Shown here in pieces: positions 1-6,330 of a stretch of 8,207 nt of DNA. Both the position numbers and the translations under genes were made by a program. The notes under the pieces are model-generated. The model was given only the letters and a program-made list of their open reading frames with translations. It made no database searches and was not told where the DNA came from. Source of the stretch: Planctomycetota bacterium (lineage in GTDB: Bacteria > Planctomycetota > PUPC01 > DSUN01); assembly GCA_016872875.1 (NCBI GenBank), contig VGYW01000369.1, forward strand, positions 1-8,207, read 5' to 3'. Every line of letters starts with the position of its first letter. The stretch's first letter is position 1.

Positions 1-20
1 CCCTGGGCTACGGCTCAAAC

Positions 21-36
21 GCCCCCATTCGGGGGC
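21..36. repeat. Short GC hairpin at window start
   Basis: A 6-bp stem (GCCCCC / GGGGGC) closes on a 4-nt ATTC loop. It lies in a GC-rich non-coding stretch and may belong to the repeat element that follows. The left part of that element could be cut off by the window edge. I see no gene in positions 1-360. Confidence 0.6.
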
Positions 37-70
37 TAAACCCCAGCCCCCAGAAGATGTGGGCAAAGAT

Positions 71-218
71 CAGGGCGAAGCCCTGGGAAAGGGGAGGGGC
101 CAGATTCAGCCCTGTAGGGGCGTACTAGCCGCCGTAGGCAGGATGTGGCGCCGGGACCACATAGTACGCCCTGTCAGGGCTGACCTTACCGGTCGCCCTT
201 TCCCAGGGCTTCGCCCTG
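71..218. repeat. 148-bp nested inverted-repeat element (family A)
   Basis: The outer arms 71-93 and 196-218 are perfect 23-bp reverse complements. Each arm also contains its own small hairpin, CAGGGC-GAA-GCCCTG. The inner arms 107-127 and 162-182 match at 18 of 21 positions. Both arm pairs share exactly the same dyad centre (144.5), so the block is one long imperfect palindrome. A side hairpin (ATGTGG 143-148 / CCACAT 157-162) sits off-centre. There is no open frame with recognisable protein content. It could be a non-autonomous repeat of REP or MITE type; the mobilising enzyme, if any, is not in this window. Confidence 0.8.
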
Positions 219-270
219 GGCTGATATAGTACGCTCCGTTTGGAGCTTCGGCGCCGAAGAACGTTACCGG
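161..270. repeat. Degenerate direct-repeat pair
   Basis: ATAGTACGC occurs at 161-169 and 226-234. In both places a short hairpin follows (GCCCTGTCAGGGC, and GCTCC 233-237 / GGAGC 242-246). TTACCGG then occurs at 186-192 and 264-270. The second unit also carries a perfect 14-bp palindrome, CTTCGGCGCCGAAG (246-259). The first unit overlaps the right half of the 148-bp inverted repeat, so this looks like two consecutive diverged units of one repeat family. Confidence 0.6.
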
Positions 271-303
271 AATTGGGGGCCACGCTCTGCGGCGCACGGG
301 CTC

Positions 304-332
304 TTGACAACCGCAAAGCAGAGCCCTATGAT
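304..332 (+). promoter_or_regulatory. Sigma70-like promoter for the DMT transporter gene
   Basis: A perfect -35 box TTGACA (304-309) is separated by 17 bp from a -10 box TATGAT (327-332), one mismatch from consensus. Transcription would start near 339. That leaves about 23 nt to the GTG at 362 or about 110 nt to the ATG at 449. It lies immediately downstream of the repeat-rich block. Confidence 0.7.
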
Positions 333-448
333 CCACCCGGCCGGAGCGTCATCTGCCGGCGGTGGTACGCGTGGACGCCTCTCCTCCCGGCACCGGCCGC
401 GGCCCTCTGGCTGTTGCGCCGCAAACACTTGAGGACTTGCAGGCTCTG

Positions 449-1426
449 ATGCCCCTCTACGCGATGCACCATCCCCGCGATAGCCGCGTCGCCGCCATCG
501 CTTGCCTCATCGGCGCGATGCTCTGCTTCGGGTGTATCCCGGTGTTTCTGCGGTTCTTCGTGGCGGGGGAGAAGCTGGACGCCTGGGCGGTGAACGCGGT
601 CCGCTACGCCGTCGCCGCGCTCTTCTGGTCGCCCGCGGTCGTCGTCCTGATGCGGCGCCAGCGCGGGGCCTGTGCCACTCCGGGCCGGAGCGTGTGGCGC
701 GCGGCCCTGGTGCCGGCCGCGATGAACCTGGTGGGCCAAGTGACCTACGGGCTCAGCCCGGCCTACGCCTCTGCCCCCACGATCGGGTTCCTGCTCCGCC
801 TGTCGTTCGCGTTCGCCGTGCTGTTTGGGGTGGTGTTCATCGCGGAGGAGCGGCGGCTGGTGCGGACGCCGCTGTTCCTGGCCGGGGCGGGGGTCTGCGC
901 GGGCGGGGTGGTGACGATGTTCGCGGAGCGCGTGGCGGCGGAGGGGAGCGTGTCGCTGGCAGGGCTGGGCATCCTGGTCGTGTCAACGATGGGCTGGGGC
1001 GCCTACGCGGTTAGCCTGCGGAAGTGCATGGGCGGCTACCCGGCGCGCCTGGGCTTCGGGGTCATCTGCCTCTACACTGCGGTGGCGCTCATCGTGCTGG
1101 CGTTGCTGTTTGGCCGCCCGGCGTCGCTCGGCGGGGCCAGAGGCGTCGTGTGGGGCGCGCTCGCCGGGTCCGCGCTCCTCGGCATCGCGTTCGGCCAGGT
1201 GTTCTACTATCGCGGCATCAGGCGGCTCGGGCCGGTGGTGTCGAGCGGCGTGATGCTCGCCCAGCCGATAGTGACCTATACGGGCGCCGCGGCGTTCCTG
1301 GGCGAGACGCTCACGTGGCTCCAGGCCCTCGGCGGGCTGGGGGTGGTCGGCGGCGGCGCGCTCCTGCTCGCGGCTGAGGCGCGCGTGAGCCCCGAGGCGG
1401 GCGGGCCAGCGCCGGCCGGGGACTGA
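449..1426 (+). CDS. EamA/DMT-family membrane transporter
   Basis: This is a predicted inner-membrane permease of the drug/metabolite transporter superfamily, which exports or exchanges small metabolites; the substrate cannot be read from sequence. From the ATG at 449 the product is 325 aa with about ten hydrophobic segments, roughly at residues 14-34, 46-68, 81-101, 108-130, 139-157, 168-189, 199-220, 233-254 and two more before the tail. These fit two EamA repeats of five helices. The last repeat has the typical pattern AQPIVTYTGAAAFLGE followed by LTWLQALGG. The tail is short and rich in Ala, Gly and Pro. The start is uncertain. The frame opens at GTG 362, adding 29 non-membrane residues without a clear ribosome site. 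ATG 449 has only weak purine-rich sequence (GAGGA 431-435, GCAGG 439-443) ahead of it, and ATG 464 is also possible. I prefer 449 because it places the first helix near the N-terminus, as usual in this family. Confidence 0.85.
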   Translation: MPLYAMHHPRDSRVAAIACLIGAMLCFGCIPVFLRFFVAGEKLDAWAVNAVRYAVAALFWSPAVVVLMRRQRGACATPGRSVWRAALVPAAMNLVGQVTYGLSPAYASAPTIGFLLRLSFAFAVLFGVVFIAEERRLVRTPLFLAGAGVCAGGVVTMFAERVAAEGSVSLAGLGILVVSTMGWGAYAVSLRKCMGGYPARLGFGVICLYTAVALIVLALLFGRPASLGGARGVVWGALAGSALLGIAFGQVFYYRGIRRLGPVVSSGVMLAQPIVTYTGAAAFLGETLTWLQALGGLGVVGGGALLLAAEARVSPEAGGPAPAGD

Positions 1427-1453
1427 GCCTGCCCTTGATGGTGGGGTTCCCGA

Positions 1454-1537
1454 TCGTCGTCGTTGTCGTCGTCGTCCTCGTCGTCGAATGCCTTCGGGGG
1501 AGAAGCCAAGAGTTTCGACGACGACGACGAGGACGAG
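1454..1537. repeat. GTC/GAC-rich hairpin element, copy 1 (family B)
   Basis: The left arm is made of TCGTCG units and ends in CCTCGTCGTCGAA (to 1488). The right arm begins TTCGACGACGACGACGAGG (from 1514). The arms pair through 11 perfect bases next to the loop and further out with a bulge. The 25-nt loop contains GGGGGAGAAGCCAAGAG. A second copy with a near-identical loop is at 6331-6418, so this is a true repeat family and not a chance low-complexity tract. It sits between the transporter stop and the -35 box of the guaB promoter, where it could also end transcription of the transporter gene. Confidence 0.8.
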
Positions 1538-1550
1538 TAAGCCGCCCCGT

Positions 1551-1579
1551 TTGACATGCCCGCTCTCTTGTTGTATCTT
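1551..1579 (+). promoter_or_regulatory. Sigma70-like promoter for guaB
   Basis: A perfect -35 box TTGACA (1551-1556), a 17-bp spacer and a -10 box TATCTT (1574-1579). The predicted start of transcription near 1586 would give a leader of about 56 nt before the guaB ATG. The leader is too short for a known purine riboswitch, and I see no aptamer-like core in it. Confidence 0.7.
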
Positions 1580-1641
1580 GGGTTGAGGAATCAGGGCCGT
1601 GCGGCCCTCGGCGCCCAACGAGTGCGGCAGGAAGGACGCGA

Positions 1642-3141
1642 ATGCGGCTCGACGGCTATGACGCAGTGAGTCTCTTCGAGAAGTTCGGCGGCCTGACCTA
1701 CGACGACATCAACCTACTCCCCGGCCACGTGTCGTTCGGCCTGGAAGAGGTCAGCCTGGCGAGCAACCTGACCCGACGCATCAGGCTCCAGGTGCCCATC
1801 GTGTCGTCGCCGATGGACACCGTGACCGAGAGCGCGATGGCCATCGGCCTGGCCCTCATGGGCGGAATCGGCGTCGTCCACTACAACAACACGGTCGAGC
1901 AGCAGTGCGCGCACGTGCGGCGCGTGAAGCGTTTCGAGAACGGCTTCATCACCGAGCCCGAGGTGCTCTCGCCCAACCACCGCATCGCGGACGTTGACCG
2001 CATCAAGAAGGAGCACGGCTACTCGGGGATACCCGTGACCGAGGACGGGACGCTGAACACGCGGCTGGTGGGGATAGTGACGAACCGGGACATAGATTTC
2101 GAGGAGGACCGCACGCGGCCCCTGAGGGAGGTGATGACGACGAATCTCGTGACCGCGCGCAAGGGGATCACGCTCCATGAGGCGAACCGCATCCTGCGCG
2201 AGAGCAAGAAGGGGAAGCTCCCCATCGTGGACGATGCGGGGCGCCTGGTCTCCCTCGTGGCCCGCACCGACCTGCGGAAGAACGAGGAGTACCCTCTTGC
2301 GACGAAGGGGCCGGACAAGCAGCTCCTCGTGGGGGCCGCAATCTCCACCCGCGACGCCGACCGCGAGCGCCTGGCCGAGCTAGCCAAGCAGCGCGTGGAC
2401 GTCATCGTCATTGACTCCTCCCAGGGCGATTCCACCTACCAGATGCGGATGATCGAGTTCATCAAGGGCAACTACCCGCAGGTGGACGTCGTGGCGGGGA
2501 ACGTCGTGACGCGGCGCCAGTGCGAGAGCCTGATCGGGGCCGGCGCCGACGCGTTGCGGGTCGGAATGGGGCCGGGGTCCATCTGCATCACGCAGGTGAC
2601 GACCGCGGTCGGCCGCGCCCAGGCATCCGCGGTCTACCAGTGCGCCTGCTACGCCCACGAGCGTGGCGTGCCGGTCATCGCCGACGGCGGCATATCGTCG
2701 AGCGGCCACATCTGCAAGGCCCTGGCCCTGGGCGCCGACACCACGATGCTCGGCTACCTCCTGGCCGGCACGATGGAGGCGCCCGGCGAGTACTTCTACG
2801 AGGGCAACGTCCGCGTGAAGCGCTACCGCGGCATGGGCTCCATCGAGGCCCAGCTCGAAGGGGGCGAGAAGCGCTACTTCTCCCAGAAGACCAGCATCCC
2901 CGTGCCCCACGGCGTCAGCGGCACCGTGATTGACCGCGGGCCGCTCAACACGTTCATCCCCTACCTCGTGCAGGGCGTGCGCGACTCGCTCCAGAAGCTC
3001 GGCTACCGGGACGTCGCGTCGCTCCAGCGCGCCCTGGGCGAGGGCGAGGTGCGCTTCGAGCCGCGCTCCACCTCCGCTCAGATCGAGGGGAGCGTCCACG
3101 GCCTTCATTCGTTCAAGGAGCCCACGCTCCCCGCGAGGTGA
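1642..3141 (+). CDS. guaB: Inosine-5'-monophosphate dehydrogenase (eukaryote-like subtype)
   Basis: IMPDH oxidises IMP to XMP with NAD+, the committed step of GMP synthesis in the cytoplasm. It normally works as a tetramer or octamer. The 499-aa product is full length. The catalytic barrel begins with [12 protein letters not shown] tandem CBS (Bateman) module lies at about residues 105-222 and usually senses adenine and guanine nucleotides. The cysteine loop is [11 protein letters not shown] with nucleophile Cys315. ADGGI (347-351) binds phosphate, YRGMGS is at 395-400, and the flap Arg411-Tyr412 dyad acts as base for hydrolysis. The start is supported by AGGAAGGA (1629-1636), 5 nt upstream of the ATG. 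Several stretches follow animal IMPDH closely from memory: [22 protein letters not shown] and the ending [15 protein letters not shown]. Typical bacterial GuaB (about 488 aa) differs at these sites. A GMP reductase is unlikely because the CBS module and the Arg-Tyr flap are present. Confidence 0.97.
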   Translation: MRLDGYDAVSLFEKFGGLTYDDINLLPGHVSFGLEEVSLASNLTRRIRLQVPIVSSPMDTVTESAMAIGLALMGGIGVVHYNNTVEQQCAHVRRVKRFENGFITEPEVLSPNHRIADVDRIKKEHGYSGIPVTEDGTLNTRLVGIVTNRDIDFEEDRTRPLREVMTTNLVTARKGITLHEANRILRESKKGKLPIVDDAGRLVSLVARTDLRKNEEYPLATKGPDKQLLVGAAISTRDADRERLAELAKQRVDVIVIDSSQGDSTYQMRMIEFIKGNYPQVDVVAGNVVTRRQCESLIGAGADALRVGMGPGSICITQVTTAVGRAQASAVYQCACYAHERGVPVIADGGISSSGHICKALALGADTTMLGYLLAGTMEAPGEYFYEGNVRVKRYRGMGSIEAQLEGGEKRYFSQKTSIPVPHGVSGTVIDRGPLNTFIPYLVQGVRDSLQKLGYRDVASLQRALGEGEVRFEPRSTSAQIEGSVHGLHSFKEPTLPAR

Positions 3142-3179
3142 TTGACGTACTTCAGGGCTGCCTTTTGCCGCAACCAAAG

Positions 3180-3255
3180 GGGATGATTGGATGGATGAAT
3201 GGATGACTGTCTGACATTCATCCACCCATCCATTCATCCATTCATCCATTCATCC
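3180..3255. repeat. GGATGA-type inverted repeat, copy 1 (family C)
   Basis: The left arm is made of GGATGATTGGATGGATGAAT-like units and the right arm of complementary TCATCCA units. The central spacer is GACTGTCTGACA. The right arm ends in three tandem copies of the 8-mer CATTCATC (3231-3254). The element starts 38 nt after the guaB stop and ends 25 nt before the start of the kinase-like gene. A related element follows ybeY at 5674-5724. The strong stem could act as a transcription barrier or as a 3'-end stabiliser for the guaB message. There is no U-run, so it is not a standard intrinsic terminator. Confidence 0.8.
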
Positions 3256-3280
3256 GCGCCAGCTAGAGGCACAGCCGCCC

Positions 3281-5077
3281 ATGCCGCCACAGCCGCCCCC
3301 GCGCCCGGCCAGGCCGTCGGTGTCCGACTCCGCGGTCGTCCCGTCGCCGGCGGGGGCAGTGGACCCGCTCGTGGGCCGCGAGATCGCGGGCCACAGGGTG
3401 CTCCAGCGGGTGGCGACGGGGCGCCTGTGCTCGACCTACAAGGCCGAGCAGACCGCCATGGCGCGCCCCGTGGCACTCAAGGCGCTCAGCCCCGACGTTG
3501 ACGAGAACACCCTCGAGAAGTTCCTGAAGACGGCCCGGACCTCCGCTCAGCTCCACCACCCCAGCATCGCCAGCATCTACGACGTAGGGGCCGATGGCGG
3601 CGTGTACTTCTGCACGATGGAGTTCGTGGAGGGCCAGACCCTCGCCGACCTGCTCCGCGGGCGCCAGCGGTTCCCGTCGGCCGACGCCATCCGCGTGGCG
3701 CTCGACGTGGCCCAGGCCCTCGGCTTCGCCAACGCCAGGGGGATTCCCGGCTGGCGCCTCTCCGCCAACCGCGTGGTCATCACCAAGCGCGGCGAGGTGA
3801 AGGTGCTGCCGCCCACGTTCAGCCCGGCCGGGGCGCCCGTGCTCGACGACCGCTACGTCACCACAGCCATCGGCGTCCTCCTCTACGCCATGCTCACCGG
3901 CGGAAAGGTCCACGACCTCGAATGGGCGCTCGAGCCCGGCTCGAGCGCGCCGAAGCAGTTCGAACGCCTCAAGAGCGTCGCGCCCGGCGTCCGCAACGAC
4001 GTGGCCCTCGTGGTCGAGCGCCTCCTCGGGCTGGCCGGCGAGCCGTTCCCGAGCCTCGACGCGGCGCTCCACGGCCTGCGCGCCCTGCTGGCCGCCAAGG
4101 AGCAGCTAGAGACGCGCACCCGCAAGGCCGGCGAGAGCGCGCGGGAGCGCGTGCAACGCACGCGGACGGGCCTCTACGTCGCCCTGGGGGTCGTCGGCCT
4201 CCTCGCTCTTGTGGCACTCGTGCTCGTGCTCGCCCGCTCCGGCGCATCCGCGCGCGCCGAGCGGCGGTTCGCCGAGGCCAAGCGCGAGGCCGACGCGGCA
4301 GTGGACGCCTTCAAGGCGGCCCAGGGCAGGTTCCATGCCGCCCCCAGCGACGCCCTCGCCCAGCAGGCCCTCGGGCACCTGGAGAAGGTCAAGGCCGCCT
4401 ACGCTGCGGTGGCCGCCGACTACCCCGACCACCCGAAGGGCCAGGCCGCGGCCCAGATGGCGCGCAGCTACGGGGAAGAGGCCGATAAGTTCCGCGATGC
4501 CGCCGCGGCCGCCATCCGCTACGCCGCGGTCAGGTCGCGCATCATCGAGGTGGACAAAGCGCTCGCCCGCGAGTTCGCCGAGCGCCGCGAGCGCGGCGGA
4601 ATCGTGGATACCGAGGCCTGGCGCAAGCGCTACCTCGACCTCGCCAAGCAGCTCGCCGACTCCCCCCAGGCCGTCGAGGAAATCTACGCCAAGGTGCGCA
4701 CACTCCCGCGCAGGGTGCTCGAAGAGCAGATCGAGATTGACGCCAACGCGACGTCGAACGAGGTCCTCAACAAGCACCTCCCGGCCCTCAACTACGGCAA
4801 GGCGCTCGAGGCCTGGGACGCCTATCGGCAGAAGTACGGGAACCTCGAGAGCGCGGCCCTGCGGAAGAAAGTCCTCGAAACCCACGGCCGCGCGACGAGC
4901 GAGATCAAGCAGGCCGCGCGCGTCAAGTACGCCACCATGCGCCAGCAAGCCGAGTTCCTCGTCAAGGAGAAGCGCTACGACGAGGCCCGCGCAATCTACA
5001 ACCGCGTGGTTCAGAACTTCGGCATCGCGCGGCACGTGGACGACGCGAAGGACGCGCTTGCCAAGATCCCCAAGTAG
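3281..5077 (+). CDS. Membrane-anchored pseudokinase (degenerate Ser/Thr kinase domain)
   Basis: The 598-aa product has a Pro-rich N-terminus (1-30), a degenerate Hanks-type kinase domain (about 31-270), one membrane helix (297-318, GLYVALGVVGLLALV) and an Ala-rich helical tail (319-598). The tail ends in a TPR-like segment (YDEARAIYNRVV), which would lie outside the cytoplasmic membrane. The kinase fold is clear from VALK (Lys67), HHPSIASIYDVG and IGVLLYAMLTGG. The catalytic parts are lost: the glycine loop reads ATGRLC, the helix-C Glu is Thr84, and the HRDLKPEN position reads GWRLSANR (157-164), without the catalytic Asp, Lys or Asn. DFG is PPT (177-179), and the activation segment with its APE motif is nearly absent. 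It is therefore predicted not to phosphorylate and more probably to bind partners or transmit a signal across the membrane. Start ATG 3281 has AGAGG (3265-3269) upstream. No clear promoter was found in front, so readthrough from guaB is possible. Confidence 0.85.
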   Translation: MPPQPPPRPARPSVSDSAVVPSPAGAVDPLVGREIAGHRVLQRVATGRLCSTYKAEQTAMARPVALKALSPDVDENTLEKFLKTARTSAQLHHPSIASIYDVGADGGVYFCTMEFVEGQTLADLLRGRQRFPSADAIRVALDVAQALGFANARGIPGWRLSANRVVITKRGEVKVLPPTFSPAGAPVLDDRYVTTAIGVLLYAMLTGGKVHDLEWALEPGSSAPKQFERLKSVAPGVRNDVALVVERLLGLAGEPFPSLDAALHGLRALLAAKEQLETRTRKAGESARERVQRTRTGLYVALGVVGLLALVALVLVLARSGASARAERRFAEAKREADAAVDAFKAAQGRFHAAPSDALAQQALGHLEKVKAAYAAVAADYPDHPKGQAAAQMARSYGEEADKFRDAAAAAIRYAAVRSRIIEVDKALAREFAERRERGGIVDTEAWRKRYLDLAKQLADSPQAVEEIYAKVRTLPRRVLEEQIEIDANATSNEVLNKHLPALNYGKALEAWDAYRQKYGNLESAALRKKVLETHGRATSEIKQAARVKYATMRQQAEFLVKEKRYDEARAIYNRVVQNFGIARHVDDAKDALAKIPK

Positions 5078-5110
5078 CTCCCGTTGAGGAAGACCTAGTG
5101 GTGTTCGCCA

Positions 5111-5181
5111 TGGGAGGGCGAGGCTCCTGCCGAGCCGCGTGCCTGGGCAAAGCGCGGCTCCGCGGGAGCGTCGCCCTCCCA
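5111..5181. repeat. Large GC-rich hairpin before ybeY (family D)
   Basis: A 10-bp perfect outer stem (5111-5120 / 5172-5181, TGGGAGGGCG) is followed inward by GCTCC/GGAGC and then GAGCCGCG/CGCGGCTC. The loop is about 12 nt. The element lies between the stop of the pseudokinase gene and the ybeY start, ending 30 nt before the ATG. It can act as an attenuating stem between the two genes, or it is simply another dispersed palindrome. Its + strand happens to be open in frame with ybeY from GTG 5098, which can mislead start calling. Confidence 0.8.
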
Positions 5182-5211
5182 CCCGCAACTTTCTGCAACA
5201 GGAACTCAGCG

Positions 5212-5652
5212 ATGACCGTCGCCATCGCCAACCGCCAGCGCCTGGTGCCGCTCGACCGCAAGGGGCTTCGCGCCCTGTGCCGCGCGATCCTCGCCGCCCA
5301 TGGGCGCCAGGCCAACCTTAGCCTCTGCTACGTGGACGACGTGGCGATCCGCATCCTCAACCGCCGGTTCCTGGGCCGTGACGAGGCCACTGATGTCCTC
5401 GCCTTCCCGCTCGAGGACGAAGGGACTGTAGCCGGCAGCGCCCCCGAGGAGCGCCTCCTGGGCGAGATAGTCGTCTCCACAGAGAAGGCCCAGGCCGAGT
5501 CCCGCCGCCGCCGCATCCCGGTCGCACGCGAGCTCGCCCTCTACACCGCCCACGGCCTCCTCCACCTCCTCGGCTACGACGACCACACCCCCGCCGCCCG
5601 CCGCCGCATGCGCCACGCCGAGCGCGCCGCCCTGGCTGCGATAGCCCCATAG
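5212..5652 (+). CDS. ybeY: Endoribonuclease YbeY, 16S rRNA maturation factor
   Basis: YbeY is a small metal-dependent single-strand endoribonuclease used in 16S rRNA 3'-end processing and ribosome quality control in the cytoplasm. The 146-aa product has the family length and motifs: LNRRFLGRDEATDVLAFPL (49-67), LLGEIVVSTEKA (82-93) and the metal site HGLLHLLGYDD (114-124). His114 and His118 are present. The usual third His of HxxxHxxxxxH is Asp124 here, followed directly by His125. An Asp at that place is, as I recall, found in Bacteroidetes-type YbeY. The start at ATG 5212 is preceded by a short AGGA (5200-5203) and fits the normal N-terminus. The frame opens further upstream at GTG 5098, but those 38 residues are only translated hairpin DNA. 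The usual neighbour phoH is absent; the gene follows the pseudokinase gene by 134 nt. Confidence 0.93.
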   Translation: MTVAIANRQRLVPLDRKGLRALCRAILAAHGRQANLSLCYVDDVAIRILNRRFLGRDEATDVLAFPLEDEGTVAGSAPEERLLGEIVVSTEKAQAESRRRRIPVARELALYTAHGLLHLLGYDDHTPAARRRMRHAERAALAAIAP

Positions 5653-5673
5653 GGCCGCCACCGCCACGGCCAG

Positions 5674-5724
5674 AGGGGATGGTTGGATGGCTGGATGATT
5701 GTCCGGCACCCACCCATTCATCCA
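5674..5724. repeat. GGATGA-type inverted repeat, copy 2 (family C)
   Basis: It begins GAGGGGATGGTTGGATGG, has the spacer GATTGTCCGGCA and ends in CCCATTCATCCA. It aligns with copy 1 at 3180-3255 but is shorter, lacking the extra tandem 8-mers on the right. TGGATGA (5692-5698) pairs with TCATCCA (5718-5724). It starts 22 nt after the ybeY stop. Both copies are therefore placed just 3' of a housekeeping gene. Confidence 0.75.
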
Positions 5725-5731
5725 CTCCTGA

Positions 5732-5743
5732 CACAGGCCTGTG
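5732..5743. repeat. 12-bp perfect palindrome
   Basis: CACAGGCCTGTG is self-complementary and lies between the GGATGA element and the first unit of the tandem array. The same CACAGGC / GCCTGTG words form the arms of the element inside the mannosidase gene at 7770-7820, so it may be a remnant of that family. The match is short and may be chance. Confidence 0.4.
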
Positions 5744-5748
5744 GAGAC

Positions 5749-5780
5749 ATGATTTCACACTTGTACAAGTGTGGAATCAT
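5749..5780. repeat. Array palindrome 1
   Basis: The left half is ATGATTTCACACTTGT and the right half is ACAAGTGTGGAATCAT. All 16 positions pair, except one T/G that would be a wobble in RNA. Confidence 0.85.
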
Positions 5781-5898
5781 CTCACCCAAGCCGATGCTCG
5801 GGGTGCGGGCATGCCTCGAGCGGCCAGCGATGGCCGGCCACCTTGGGGCCAAGCCAGCCTTCCCGTCAGGGCTTCCTGAAGGGAAGCCGCCTTGGCAC

Positions 5899-5930
5899 GT
5901 GATTCCACAGTTGTACAAGTGTGGAATCGT
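5899..5930. repeat. Array palindrome 2
   Basis: The left half is GTGATTCCACAGTTGT and the right half is ACAAGTGTGGAATCGT. There is one G/G mismatch, and the two outermost pairs are G/T and T/G, acceptable only as RNA wobbles. The T/G of unit 1 is a C/G pair here. Confidence 0.85.
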
Positions 5931-6050
5931 CTCACCCAGGCCGGCTGCGAAGGGTGCAGGCGTGCCTTCAGCGGGCGGGCAGCGGCCGGCCACCACGGCG
6001 CCACGACAACCTTCCCGCCGCGGCTCTATGGAGGGGAGCGGCGTTGCGAC

Positions 6051-6082
6051 ATGATTGCAGACGTGTACACGTGTGCAACCAT
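6051..6082. repeat. Array palindrome 3
   Basis: The left half is ATGATTGCAGACGTGT and the right half is ACACGTGTGCAACCAT. Compared with unit 2, a C/G pair has become G/C and a T/A pair near the centre has become G/C, both with matching changes in the other half. Two mismatches remain (A/C and G/G). Confidence 0.8.
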
Positions 6083-6137
6083 CTTCCCCGGGTCAAGATG
6101 GATAGCGAGGGGGAGCATGGCGTGCGCGCGGCGACCG

Positions 6138-6173
6138 TTGCCCGCCGGCCGGCGGGCAAGCCCAGCCACTGGG
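6138..6173. repeat. Perfect 22-bp GC palindrome plus adjacent small hairpin
   Basis: Positions 6138-6159 are exactly self-complementary; the left half is TTGCCCGCCGG. CCCAG (6161-6165) and CTGGG (6169-6173) follow directly and form a hairpin with a 3-nt loop. GTGATTGC right after it resembles the start of an array palindrome, so this stretch may be a decayed fourth unit. No U-run follows. Confidence 0.6.
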
Positions 6174-6233
6174 TGATTGCGCGGTGGCCCCGGACGGCAC
6201 AAGCCGGCTAGCGCGCCCCGTGCTGGAGGGCCG

Positions 6234-6262
6234 TTGCGCAGGCGCCGGTTTCTTGCTATACT
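6234..6262 (+). promoter_or_regulatory. Sigma70-like promoter for the alpha-mannosidase gene
   Basis: A -35 box TTGCGC (6234-6239), a 17-bp spacer and a -10 box TATACT (6257-6262). Transcription would begin near 6269, giving a leader of about 205 nt that contains the whole second GTC/GAC hairpin. The -35 box is weaker than those of the other two promoters in the window. Confidence 0.55.
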
Positions 6263-6330
6263 GCGCCTCAGCGTGGAGGCCGCCCGCCAGGGCGCAGGAG
6301 GAGTACTGCCCCCAGTGCTGGCGCCAAGCC

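Larger units (their letters stand above)
5749..6082. repeat. Tandem array of three ~150-bp units with palindromic cores (family E)
   Basis: Three 32-bp palindromes centred on TGTACA lie at 5749-5780, 5899-5930 and 6051-6082, with centres 150 and 152 bp apart. The intervening segments (118 and 120 nt) are also related: both start CTCACCCA, share TGCCTT/TGCCTC plus AGCGG, and share GGCCGGCCACC. Both contain a second hairpin opening with CTTCCC (5859-5886 and 6011-6038), which keeps the same G/A mismatch after six base pairs. The array is non-coding; frames through it are short and the 152-bp step would break any repeated reading frame. It fills most of the 822-bp gap between ybeY and the mannosidase. 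Its function is not recognised: a multi-site binding region, a structured RNA or a repeat array are all possible. Confidence 0.85.

Noticed and set aside
362..448. GTG start at 362 for the transporter gene
   Set aside because: It would add 29 residues of non-membrane sequence with no Shine-Dalgarno sequence. It is kept as an alternative because the promoter at 304-332 would allow it.
3142..3170. Possible promoter TTGACG just after the guaB stop
   Set aside because: No acceptable -10 box lies 16-18 bp downstream; the position reads TTGCCG.
2380..3249. Minus-strand frame of 289 codons opposite guaB
   Set aside because: It lies antisense to unmistakable IMPDH sequence and begins inside the GGATGA repeat.
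3180..3255. Intrinsic terminator of guaB
   Set aside because: The stem is present but no U-run follows. It is better explained as a copy of a dispersed repeat, though it could still affect transcription.
4106..5188. Long minus-strand frame of 360 codons opposite the pseudokinase gene
   Set aside because: High GC content and codon bias open the antisense frame. The protein has no recognisable domain, and the + strand encodes a clear kinase fold and membrane helix.
5683..6054. A 123-codon open frame through the tandem array, with a repeated Tyr-Lys-Cys-Gly-Ile motif
   Set aside because: The repeated peptide is just the palindrome translated. The 152-bp step to the third unit breaks the frame, there is no ribosome site, and the opposite strand is equally open because of the symmetry.
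5749..6082. CRISPR-like array of short palindromic repeats
   Set aside because: There are only three repeats. The spacers are 118-120 bp and homologous to one another, and no cas gene is present.
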